This document shows, in pieces, positions 1 through 6,068 of a stretch of 22,383 nucleotides of DNA (the first letter of the stretch is position 1; every line of letters starts with the position of its first letter). Under the pieces are notes generated by a model. That model saw only the letters and a program-made list of their open reading frames with translations, did not search any database and was not told the origin of the DNA. The stretch comes from an uncultured Christensenella sp. (lineage in GTDB: Bacteria > Bacillota > Clostridia > Christensenellales > Borkfalkiaceae), in the NCBI GenBank assembly GCA_910578145.1, contig CAJTPJ010000019.1:1-22383 (forward strand), in the 5' to 3' direction. The translations under genes and the position numbers were made by a program.

Positions 1-417
1 GGTCAAAAACTCGACTTTTGAAAAGTCGGCTTTTTTCTTTTTCGTCGCTTCCTGCACCGCCCAATCAAAATCGGCTTCCGTTACAAAATCGGGCAAACGA
101 ATAAGTGATATAAAGTTAAACCCGTTCTTGTTCGCATAATCTATTGTGTCCGAGCCTTCCTGCCACCAAAAGCCTTCAAGCGGCGGGACAACGTATTCAA
201 AATACCCGTCAATCTTGTGAGAGCCTTTATAACTCATTTTAATAGTAAAGGCTATTGCATACAAAAGCCCTATTGAATCTTTATACTCGCCACTTTCGTC
301 GTTGGGATTACCTTTACCGCGTACCGCTATATAATTCATTTTCGGCACGATAATGATAGACGGCTTGTTTGCCGGCATATAAAATTCTTTGTATTCTTTT
401 TTATAATCGAATGCCAT
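1..417 (-). CDS. GyrI-like small-molecule-binding domain protein (C-terminus cut off)
   Basis: The frame is open from an ATG at 417 to the window edge, so 139 residues are visible and the C-terminus is missing. The protein begins MAFDYKKEYKEFYMPANKPS and contains the segments PKMNYIAVRGKGNPN, FTIKMSYKG and YVVPPLEGFWW. These are typical of stand-alone GyrI-like (AraC effector-binding / SOUL-type fold) proteins, which bind small hydrophobic or cationic molecules in a central cleft. A GGAG Shine-Dalgarno lies 7 nt before the start and a sigma-A promoter lies further upstream, so it is probably a single-gene unit. No DNA-binding domain is seen in the visible part. The ligand is unknown. The family call is by recognition of conserved segments. 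Confidence 0.8.
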   Translation of the reverse strand, partial: MAFDYKKEYKEFYMPANKPSIIIVPKMNYIAVRGKGNPNDESGEYKDSIGLLYAIAFTIKMSYKGSHKIDGYFEYVVPPLEGFWWQEGSDTIDYANKNGFNFISLIRLPDFVTEADFDWAVQEATKKKKADFSKVEFLT

Positions 418-454
418 AATTGTACTCCATTAAATTACTGTTTATCGTACAATT

Positions 455-483
455 ATTATATCACGAAAAATGAAAGAACACAA
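455..483 (-). promoter_or_regulatory. Sigma-A promoter of the GyrI-like gene
   Basis: On the minus strand TTGTGT (483-478) is followed after 17 nt by a perfect TATAAT (460-455). The -10 is 37 nt before the ATG at 417, leaving room for a short leader that contains the GGAG ribosome site. Confidence 0.6.
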
Positions 484-716
484 CCGATTGAATTTTGCGG
501 GAAATATAGAACATATCTATATCTCACTAGGCTACGAGTAGCCTAATTCGTCCACGAAAAAAAGTACAGAAAAGGCACAGCTTAACGCTATGCCTAAATC
601 TTTTTATTTGCGTTTTATTAAATTCCCTGTGGGAATTACGGTAAATGAAAACGCGCGGTTTTTCATAGTTTTTAGCATATCTTGTGGCGTTGTGAGAAAA
701 TAACACTTTTTGTTGC
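484..716. other. Gene-free region with small inverted repeats
   Basis: No convincing coding sequence is present. Two short perfect inverted repeats stand alone: AGGCTAC-GA-GTAGCCT at 529-544 and AATTCCC-TGT-GGGAATT at 621-637. Neither is followed by a T tract on either strand, so their role is open (protein sites or weak RNA hairpins). The terminator-like hairpin at 573-595 lies between them. An open frame at 590-703 (37 codons) lacks a well-placed ribosome site. Confidence 0.4.
555..595 (-). terminator. Probable intrinsic terminator downstream of spmAB
   Basis: The hairpin AGGCA/TGCCT (573-577 with 591-595) has an inner AGC/GCT helix around a 5-nt loop. Read on the minus strand it is followed by TTTTCTGTAC and a run of seven T. 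It lies about 300 nt beyond the spmB stop. On the plus strand a weaker T tract (AAATCTTTTT) follows, so it could work in both directions. Confidence 0.4.
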
Positions 717-788
717 GAAAATTTATTTAAAAAAAATTTAAAAAAAATTATTTAAAATATTTTACTTTTAAATGCTTTCGTATATAAT
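717..788 (+). promoter_or_regulatory. Strong sigma-A promoter with UP-element-like A tracts
   Basis: TTTACT (761-766) is followed after 16 nt by a perfect TATAAT (783-788). Directly upstream are two A8 tracts (729-736 and 740-747) with an 11-bp period, plus shorter A and T runs. This resembles the UP elements of highly expressed stable-RNA promoters. No coding sequence follows on this strand before the terminator at 855-894, so the promoter appears to serve the small RNA candidate. Confidence 0.6.
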
Positions 789-794
789 TTAATT

Positions 795-895
795 GTAAGC
801 ACAAGCAAGGCTTACTTACATACTTTGCTCATCATTTTCCCCCTTATCATATAGAGGCGGCGCAAACTCCGGTTTGCGTCGTTTCTGTTTTTTTG
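795..895 (+). ncRNA. Candidate small non-coding RNA (~100 nt)
   Basis: The 5' end is placed about 7 nt after the TATAAT at 783-788 and the 3' end at the T tract of the terminator at 855-894. The predicted transcript has a 5' hairpin GTAAGC/GCTTAC (9-nt loop). Next comes an unpaired linker with UUUUCCCCCUU (about 835-845), then a long GC-rich 3' hairpin capped by a C(UCCG)G tetraloop. There is no ATG in it. C-rich single-stranded linkers in Firmicute small RNAs usually pair with Shine-Dalgarno sequences of target mRNAs. I do not recognise a known RNA family. Existence is inferred from promoter plus terminator only. Confidence 0.45.
855..894 (+). terminator. Intrinsic terminator of the small RNA candidate
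   Basis: CGCAAAC (861-867) pairs perfectly with GTTTGCG (872-878) around the tetraloop TCCG. The stem extends outward with GC and GU pairs to about 855/884. A T7 run follows at 888-894. On the opposite strand no T tract follows, so it does not serve spmB, whose stop codon is at 901. Confidence 0.7.
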
Positions 896-900
896 CGTGG

Positions 901-1404
901 TTACGTAACTTTGCACAGCAGGCACGCTATTATCGTGGTTACGAAAGTGGAAATTAAAACGCAGGCTATGGGCATAGCAAGTTTTTTTGTTTTCGTGCCC
1001 GCGAAATAAACCGCAGAAATATAAAACACGGTTTCGGACGAGCCGAAGCAAACGCACGCGCAACGCGCTACGTAGCTGTCTGCGCCGTGTTTTTCTATTA
1101 TTTCGTTTAGATATGCAAGCGAGCCGCTGCCCGAAAACGGCTTTATAAGCACCAATTTGGTAAGCTCGCTTGGAATGCCCAACGCGCTGAAAACGGGTGA
1201 AAGCAGTTTTGTAAACCAATCGGCAAGCCCCGAGGTTTCAAACAGCTCGCACATCATAAAAATTGCGGCGAGGCAGGGGATAATCGAAAGCGAAAATTTA
1301 ACGGCTTCGCCTATCCCCGCGGAAAATTCGTCGTAAATTTTTACCTTTTTAAATATTGCAAAGCCGAAAACGGTTATAAAAACTATTGGGATAATCAGCG
1401 CCAT
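901..1404 (-). CDS. spmB: Spore maturation protein B (SpmB)
   Basis: This is a 167-residue membrane protein with the nucleoside-recognition (Gate) domain. SpmB acts with SpmA in dehydration of the spore core and in spore heat resistance. Visible hallmarks are the N-terminal hydrophobic segment MALIIPIVFITVFGFAIF, the segment SIIPCLAAIFMMCELFETSGL, and the conserved KPFSGSGSL and CFGSSETVFYISAVYF segments. A longer frame opens at 1461, but the start at 1404 gives the usual SpmB N-terminus. It follows a GGGGCGG ribosome site and overlaps the spmA stop by 10 nt. The two are translated as a coupled pair. The family identity is secure; the exact biochemical function of the family is not established. 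Confidence 0.92.
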   Translation of the reverse strand: MALIIPIVFITVFGFAIFKKVKIYDEFSAGIGEAVKFSLSIIPCLAAIFMMCELFETSGLADWFTKLLSPVFSALGIPSELTKLVLIKPFSGSGSLAYLNEIIEKHGADSYVARCACVCFGSSETVFYISAVYFAGTKTKKLAMPIACVLISTFVTTIIACLLCKVT

Positions 1405-1946
1405 ATTTTCCGCCCCGCAACAAAAAGCAACACGGCAAGCGTGGTTGAAACGGCTGTGCATATGAGCGAAGGTAAAAATATATCAAACGCCGCGCCGCTG
1501 CCCGCGCCCGTTCTTAGCGCAATTACCGTGGACGGTATAATTTGTATTGAAGTTGCGTTTATCACAAACAGCAATTTTTGCGCCCAATCGTTTTTGTCCT
1601 TTTCCAGCTCGCCAATGGCTTTTACGGCAAAAGGAGTTGCCGCGCCGCCTATCCCCAACAAATTGCAGGAAAGGTTCATAGCAAGGTTTTCAAGCGCGGC
1701 GGGGTTGTCCGTTTTGAAAATTCTGCGCGAAAGAGGTTTAAGCGCGCGCGCCGCGCCCTTTGAAAAGCCGCTTTTTTCGGCAAGGCGGCTAAGCCCCATC
1801 CAAACGGCGTAAATGCAAAATAGCGTAAGCGCCATTTTTGCCGAGCGTTCCGCCCCGTCCATAAGCGAGGAAAGCAACTCGTCCGGAGCGGTTACGGCTA
1901 TTATCAGCATAGACGCGAAAAAAATTACCGTGAAAATTACGTTCAT
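1395..1946 (-). CDS. spmA: Spore maturation protein A (SpmA)
   Basis: This is a 183-residue multi-helix membrane protein of the nucleoside-recognition/Gate family, the partner of SpmB. Conserved SpmA features include the segments LTLFCIYAVWMGLSRLAEKSG, LAMNLSCNLLGIGGAATPFAVKA and VINATSIQIIPSTVIALR. In Bacillus, spmAB is expressed in the mother cell or developing spore, and its loss leaves a more hydrated, heat-sensitive core. The ATG at 1946 is forced, because an in-frame TAG lies two codons upstream. No Shine-Dalgarno precedes it. A sigma-E-like promoter at 1953-1981 would place the transcript start at or next to the ATG. It is the first gene of a two-gene operon. Confidence 0.93.
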   Translation of the reverse strand: MNVIFTVIFFASMLIIAVTAPDELLSSLMDGAERSAKMALTLFCIYAVWMGLSRLAEKSGFSKGAARALKPLSRRIFKTDNPAALENLAMNLSCNLLGIGGAATPFAVKAIGELEKDKNDWAQKLLFVINATSIQIIPSTVIALRTGAGSGAAFDIFLPSLICTAVSTTLAVLLFVAGRKIWR

Positions 1947-1952
1947 AAACTA

Positions 1953-1981
1953 TGTTTATGAGCGGCGGGCAAATAAAATTC
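1953..1981 (-). promoter_or_regulatory. Sigma-E-like promoter abutting spmA
   Basis: On the minus strand GAATTTT (1981-1975; 6 of 7 to the sigma-E -35) is followed after 14 nt by CATAAACA (1960-1953; 6 of 8 to CATACAMT). Only 6 nt separate the -10 from the ATG. The -10 also forms one arm of an inverted repeat, CATAAAC-TAT-GTTTATG on the plus strand (1944-1960), whose other arm includes the start codon. Assignment is by consensus match only. Confidence 0.4.
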
Positions 1982-2029
1982 TTATTCTTGTCCACCGTTG
2001 GCATAAAATTAGTTTTACGGCGTTTTTAA

Positions 2030-2058
2030 TTGTATTTTAAAAAATTTTGTGCTATAAT
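2030..2058 (+). promoter_or_regulatory. Sigma-A promoter of metG
   Basis: TTGTAT (2030-2035), a 17-nt spacer and a perfect TATAAT (2053-2058). Transcription would start near 2065, which excludes the open-frame TTG at 2047 as a start and supports the TTG at 2086. Confidence 0.75.
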
Positions 2059-2085
2059 TTCAAGGAAAAAACGGAGGAAACGGCT

Positions 2086-4071
2086 TTGAAAGAGAAATTT
2101 TATCTTACTACCGCAATAACTTATACGTCGGGCAAACCGCATATCGGCAACACTTACGAAAGCATTTTTTCGGACGCGATTGCGCGTTTTAAGCGGATGC
2201 AGGGTTACGACGTGTTTTTTATGACGGGTACGGACGAACACGGGCTTAAAGTAGAGCAAAAAGCCGCGGATAAAGGCGTTAGCTGTAAGGAATTTGTTGA
2301 CGGTTGCGCCGCGGAAGTTAAAAGAATTTGGGATTTAATGGACGTTTCCTACGATAAATTTATCCGCACCACCGACGATTATCACGAAAAAACCGTTCAA
2401 AAAATATTTACCAAACTTTATAAACAGGGAGATATTTACAAAAGCGCGTACGAGGGGTTGTACTGCACCCCTTGCGAAAGTTTTTGGACTGCAAGCCAGC
2501 TTGTGGACGGGAAATGCCCCGACTGCGGCAGAGAGGTAAAGCCTGCTAAGGAAGAGGCGTATTTTTTCAAAATGGGCAAATATGCAAACGCGTTGGTTAA
2601 GCATATAGTCACCCACCCCGATTTTATTTTGCCCGTTTCGCGCAAGAACGAGATGATGAACAACTTCCTGTTGGCGGACGAGTTTATAGGAAAAAGCGAC
2701 GAGGAAATTTTAAAAGCCGCCGAAAACGGCACTTTAAAAACCAAGTTGCAAGACTTGTGCGTTTCGCGTTCCACCTTTAAGTGGGGCGTGCCCGTTGAAT
2801 TTGACAGCCGTCACGTGGTTTACGTGTGGCTGGACGCGCTTACCAATTATATTACGGGCGTGGGCTACGACCCCGAAGGCAGCGGCGAACAATATAAAAA
2901 GTATTGGCCTGCCGACGTGCACGTTATCGGCAAGGATATAGTAAGATTTCATATTATTTATTGGCCCATTTTCCTTATGGCGTTGGGCGAGCCGTTGCCT
3001 AAAACCGTTTTGGGGCACCCGTGGCTGTTGCAGGGCGGGGATAAAATGTCTAAGTCAAAGGGCAACGTAATTTACGCGGACGACCTTGCGGGAATTTTCG
3101 GCGTGGACGCGGTGCGTTATTTCGTGTTGCACGAAATGCCGTACGCCGACGACGGCATTATTACCTGGGAGCTTACTTGCGAGCGGATAAATTCAGACCT
3201 TGCCAACGTTTTGGGTAATTTAGTAAAGCGTACCGTTGCAATGACTAACCGCTATTTGGGCGGCGTTGCGCAAAAGACGGGGGTAACGGGCGAGCCCGAC
3301 GGTGATTTTCAGGCGGTTATCCGCGGAACTTATGAGAAAGTTTCGGCAAAAATGGACGAGTACAAGGTGGCTGACGCTTTGGATAGTTTGTGGTTGTTGT
3401 TCCGCCGCGCAAACAAGTACATTGACGAAACTACGCCTTGGTTGCTTGCCAAGGACGGTGCGAATAACGACAGACTTTCCGAAGTTTTGTACAATCTTTT
3501 GTCGTCGCTTGATATCGGCGCGAATATATTAAAACCTTTTATGCCTGCTACCGCGGATAAAATTCTTGCGGAAATTGGCGCGGTTTGCCGCGACGCGGGT
3601 AGCGAGAGTTGCGCTACAAGTTACGAAGTAACGCCCGAACCGCAAACGCTGTTTGAAAGGGTTAATTTCGAGGATATCAAGGGGGCAATTAGCAAAATAG
3701 AGGAGAAACAGAGAATGGAGGCGGCGCCCGTGGACGAAAATAAAAAGCAGGAAATTACCATTGACGACTTTGCAAAAGTGGAAATGCGCGTGGGTACGGT
3801 AGTTGCGTGCGAGGCGGTTAAAAAGAGCAAACTTCTGCACGAAACCATAAGTATAGGCAACGCTGAAATTTCGGTGCTTTCCGGCATTGCAAAACATTAC
3901 ACCCCCGAAGAAATGGTGGGCAAACGGGTTATAGTCGTTTGCAATTTGCCGCCGCGCGAGATGAAAGGGCTTAAAAGCGAGGGTATGATTGTTTGTGCCG
4001 AAGCGCCCGACGGCACTTTATCTATAGTTTCGCCCGAAAAGGACGTTCCCGACGGGAGTTTGCTTTCGTGA
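2086..4071 (+). CDS. metG: Methionyl-tRNA synthetase
   Basis: This class I synthetase charges tRNA-Met in the cytoplasm. From the TTG at 2086 it has 661 residues. HIGN (19-22) is the HIGH motif. C127/C130 and C144/C147 form the zinc knuckle, and KMSKS is at 320-324. A C-terminal EMAP/Trbp111-type tRNA-binding domain covers about 555-661 (FAKVEMRVGTV and NLPPREMKG segments). The length and the fused tRNA-binding domain match the usual Firmicute enzyme. The reading frame is open from 2047, but GGAGG at 2073-2077 lies 8 nt before TTG 2086 and the promoter -10 overlaps codons 3-4 of the longer version. The stop overlaps the tatD start (GTGA). Confidence 0.97.
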   Translation: MKEKFYLTTAITYTSGKPHIGNTYESIFSDAIARFKRMQGYDVFFMTGTDEHGLKVEQKAADKGVSCKEFVDGCAAEVKRIWDLMDVSYDKFIRTTDDYHEKTVQKIFTKLYKQGDIYKSAYEGLYCTPCESFWTASQLVDGKCPDCGREVKPAKEEAYFFKMGKYANALVKHIVTHPDFILPVSRKNEMMNNFLLADEFIGKSDEEILKAAENGTLKTKLQDLCVSRSTFKWGVPVEFDSRHVVYVWLDALTNYITGVGYDPEGSGEQYKKYWPADVHVIGKDIVRFHIIYWPIFLMALGEPLPKTVLGHPWLLQGGDKMSKSKGNVIYADDLAGIFGVDAVRYFVLHEMPYADDGIITWELTCERINSDLANVLGNLVKRTVAMTNRYLGGVAQKTGVTGEPDGDFQAVIRGTYEKVSAKMDEYKVADALDSLWLLFRRANKYIDETTPWLLAKDGANNDRLSEVLYNLLSSLDIGANILKPFMPATADKILAEIGAVCRDAGSESCATSYEVTPEPQTLFERVNFEDIKGAISKIEEKQRMEAAPVDENKKQEITIDDFAKVEMRVGTVVACEAVKKSKLLHETISIGNAEISVLSGIAKHYTPEEMVGKRVIVVCNLPPREMKGLKSEGMIVCAEAPDGTLSIVSPEKDVPDGSLLS

Positions 4072-4841
4072 GATATATAGACGTGCACTGCCACCTTGAC
4101 GGCGGGCATTACGGTAATTTGGACGCGCTGTTTGAAAGGCTTAAAGCCGCGGGCGTGCAAAAAATTATAGCCGTGGGGTTTGATTTGCAGTCAAGCGCTT
4201 TTTGCCGCGATATAGCTAACCTCAATGATATGTGCTACTTTACGGCGGGTTTTCACCCCACGGAGCTTGCAAAATACCGCGAAGGCGACTTGGATAAGAT
4301 AGCCAAGCTCGCCGAAGATAAAAAGTGCGTTGCGATAGGCGAAATAGGGCTGGATTATCATTATCCGGATACCCAAAAGGCGCTTCAACGGCGCATATTC
4401 GGGGAGCAATTAAAATTAGCTTGCAATTTGGGGTTGCCCGTTCAAATACATTCGCGCGACTGCGCTGAGGATACGCTGGACGTTTTAAAGGAAAATGCGG
4501 ACTATTTAAAAAACGGCGCGCTTATGCATTGTTTTTCGTATTCTACGGAGATTGCCGCAACGCTTGAAAAAATGGGGTTTTACTTCTCGTTTGGGGGTAC
4601 CAGCACTTTTTCGGGCAGTAAACGGGCGAGAAAGTGCATTGCCGCAATATCCCAAGAAAGACTTCTTACCGAAACGGACAGCCCTTATATGCCGCCGAAA
4701 TCGCGGGCGGGCGAGTTTCCTAACACGTCCGAAAGTATTCCCGAAATATGCGCAAATATCGCGGATATTAAGGGGGTAACGGCTGAAACTGCCGCGGAAA
4801 ACGTTTGGCGGAACGCGCACGAATTATTTAAAAAACTGTAA
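4068..4841 (+). CDS. tatD: TatD family metal-dependent hydrolase (DNase)
   Basis: This 257-residue TIM-barrel metal-dependent hydrolase belongs to a family with 3'-5' exonuclease activity on DNA or RNA. Metal-site motifs are H7-C-H9 at the N-terminus, GEIGLDYH (E92), IHSR (H128), MHCFS (H154) and TDSPY (D204). The GTG at 4068 overlaps the metG stop codon (TGA 4069-4071). GGGAG at 4054-4058 lies 9 nt upstream, and the protein then begins directly with the family's usual YIDVHCHLD. Co-transcription with metG is the common Firmicute arrangement. An intrinsic terminator follows 9 nt after the stop. Confidence 0.95.
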   Translation: MRYIDVHCHLDGGHYGNLDALFERLKAAGVQKIIAVGFDLQSSAFCRDIANLNDMCYFTAGFHPTELAKYREGDLDKIAKLAEDKKCVAIGEIGLDYHYPDTQKALQRRIFGEQLKLACNLGLPVQIHSRDCAEDTLDVLKENADYLKNGALMHCFSYSTEIAATLEKMGFYFSFGGTSTFSGSKRARKCIAAISQERLLTETDSPYMPPKSRAGEFPNTSESIPEICANIADIKGVTAETAAENVWRNAHELFKKL

Positions 4842-4850
4842 AAAAGTCAA

Positions 4851-4888
4851 AGCCCGCGCAAGGTTAACCTGCGCGGGCTTTTTTCTCT
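4851..4888 (+). terminator. Intrinsic terminator of the metG-tatD operon
   Basis: A perfect 10-bp stem, AGCCCGCGCA (4851-4860) with TGCGCGGGCT (4870-4879), has a 9-nt loop and is followed by a run of T. Confidence 0.92.
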
Positions 4889-4914
4889 TAAGTGAGGTAA
4901 ACGCAACAAATTCG

Positions 4915-4943
4915 TTTACAATCTTATTTTATACTGATATAAT
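4915..4943 (+). promoter_or_regulatory. Sigma-A promoter of rsmA
   Basis: TTTACA (4915-4920), a 17-nt spacer and TATAAT (4938-4943), giving a leader of about 25 nt before the ATG at 4975. Confidence 0.8.
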
Positions 4944-4974
4944 AACTTTATACTAAAAGGCGGTTGGCTAAAAA

Positions 4975-5814
4975 ATGGAAAATGATTTAAAAAGCGTGCT
5001 TTCGGAGTGCGGGTTTGGGTTTAAAAAGAAATTCGGACAAAATTTCATAACCGATAAAAACCTGCTTACTTCTATCGTTGCGCAGTCGGGCGTGGGCGGG
5101 GACGAAACCGTGATAGAAATAGGTTGCGGGGCGGGAACGCTTACGCGCGCCATTGCCGCGGCGGCGAAAAGGGTAATAGCGTTTGAGGTAGATACCACGC
5201 TTAAACCCGTGTTGGAGCGCACGCTTGCGGGCGTGGACAACGCCGAAGTGGTTTTTAAAGATTTTTTAAAAGTAAATTTAGCCGAGCTTGAAAAACGGGT
5301 TGGCAGTTATTCGGTGGTGGCAAATTTGCCGTATTACGTAACCACGCCGCTTATCACCAAACTTTTGGACGAGGGTAAACTTTGCAAAAGCCTTACCGTT
5401 ATGGTGCAGGAGGAAGTTGCGCTTAGGCTGTGCGCGTGTGAAAACACGCCCGATTACGGCGCGATAACCGCCGTTATTGCTTTGCGCGCGCGTGCGGAAA
5501 TTATTAAAAAGGTGCCGCGCACTATGTTTACTCCCCGCCCCAACGTGGACAGCGCGGTGGTAAAACTAACCGTTGAAGACGGTAGAATTCCCGTAAACGA
5601 CGGCGCTTTATATAAAAAGGTGGTGCACGCGGCGTTTGCGGCGCGGCGCAAAACGCTGGAAAATAATCTTGTAAACGCCTTTAAACTTACGCGCGGCGCG
5701 GCGCAGCAATTATTGGACGCGTGCGGGATAGATTTGAAAGTGCGCGGGGAAACGCTTTCCCCGGAGAGCTTTGCCAAACTTGCAAACGCGCTTCCGGAAT
5801 TTGTAAATAAATAG
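4975..5814 (+). CDS. rsmA: 16S rRNA dimethyladenosine transferase RsmA (KsgA)
   Basis: The enzyme dimethylates two adjacent adenosines in the 3' terminal helix 45 of 16S rRNA, a late step of 30S maturation. The 279-residue protein has the N-terminal KKFGQNFITDKN segment, the SAM-binding EIGCGAGTLT (48-57), acidic EVD (71-73) and the catalytic NLPYYVTTP (117-125). The C-terminal part carries the family's FTPRPNVDSAVVKL and FAARRKTLENNL segments. The start at 4975 follows a weak AGGCGG site 11 nt upstream. In many Firmicutes the order is tatD-rnmV-rsmA. Here rnmV is absent and rsmA has its own terminator-separated promoter. Confidence 0.96.
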   Translation: MENDLKSVLSECGFGFKKKFGQNFITDKNLLTSIVAQSGVGGDETVIEIGCGAGTLTRAIAAAAKRVIAFEVDTTLKPVLERTLAGVDNAEVVFKDFLKVNLAELEKRVGSYSVVANLPYYVTTPLITKLLDEGKLCKSLTVMVQEEVALRLCACENTPDYGAITAVIALRARAEIIKKVPRTMFTPRPNVDSAVVKLTVEDGRIPVNDGALYKKVVHAAFAARRKTLENNLVNAFKLTRGAAQQLLDACGIDLKVRGETLSPESFAKLANALPEFVNK

Positions 5815-5837
5815 ATAAAAATTTATCGATATTTTGC

Positions 5838-5866
5838 TTGACAAAGTGAAAATTACGTGATAATAT
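5838..5866 (+). promoter_or_regulatory. Sigma-A promoter of the riboswitch-SPFH unit
   Basis: A perfect TTGACA (5838-5843) is followed after 17 nt by TAATAT (5861-5866); an overlapping TATAAT lies at 5866-5871. The transcript would begin around 5873-5878, just before the aptamer. Confidence 0.75.
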
Positions 5867-5884
5867 ATAATCACTTAGAAAACA

Positions 5885-5985
5885 GAGGGAGTAATTTGCA
5901 TCGGCTTTGCGGTTAGCGCGCCGACGTAACGAACCCGTCAGAACGGCGGAAATTTCCGCTCGGGTAGTTTTAAAAAATGAGACTC
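5885..5985 (+). promoter_or_regulatory. Probable yybP-ykoY family (Mn2+) riboswitch aptamer
   Basis: The leader shows the diagnostic pieces of the yybP-ykoY motif in the right order. GAG-GGAGUAA (5885-5894) is at the 5' end and UGAGA-CUC (5978-5985) at the 3' end; GAG/CUC forms the base of P1. Between them are a hairpin with UCGGC/GCCGA and a second arm AACCC...GGGU. That arm carries the conserved GUCA (5937-5940) just inside the stem and is capped by the perfect GCGGAAA/UUUCCGC helix (5946-5959). Members of this family bind Mn2+ and switch on manganese-export and related genes. The aptamer's 3' strand also pairs with the terminator, so ligand binding would favour read-through. The family call is by manual motif recognition. 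Confidence 0.68.
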
Positions 5986-6017
5986 GTGATAACGTTAGGG
6001 TTATTGCGGGTTTTTTT
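5981..6017 (+). terminator. Riboswitch-controlled intrinsic terminator
   Basis: CGTGATAAC (5985-5993) pairs with GTTATTGCG (6000-6008, two GU pairs) around a 6-nt loop, followed by T7 at 6011-6017. The stem can extend through the ACU of the aptamer's UGAGACUC. P1 of the aptamer and the terminator are therefore mutually exclusive, the arrangement of a ligand-on switch. Confidence 0.75.
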
Positions 6018-6068
6018 ATTGCCTTTGGTATTTTAAGATAATTTAAAACTTTTTGGAGGTTTATTTTT

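Noticed and set aside
590..703. 37-codon open frame on the plus strand in the gene-free region
   Set aside because: The only purine-rich stretch is about 14 nt away and the start lies in a terminator-like hairpin; no recognisable protein features.
2047..2085. N-terminal extension of MetRS from TTG 2047
   Set aside because: It overlaps the promoter -10 and lies upstream of the predicted transcript start, and GGAGG is correctly spaced for TTG 2086.
3993..4067. N-terminal extension of TatD
   Set aside because: It would overlap metG by about 80 nt and add residues not found in the family; GTG 4068 has a ribosome site and gives the normal N-terminus.
5885..5985. T-box, SAM, c-di-GMP or c-di-AMP riboswitch as the identity of the leader
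   Set aside because: None of their hallmark sequences is present, and there is no specifier or AGGGTGG motif; the ends and inner GUCA fit yybP-ykoY instead.
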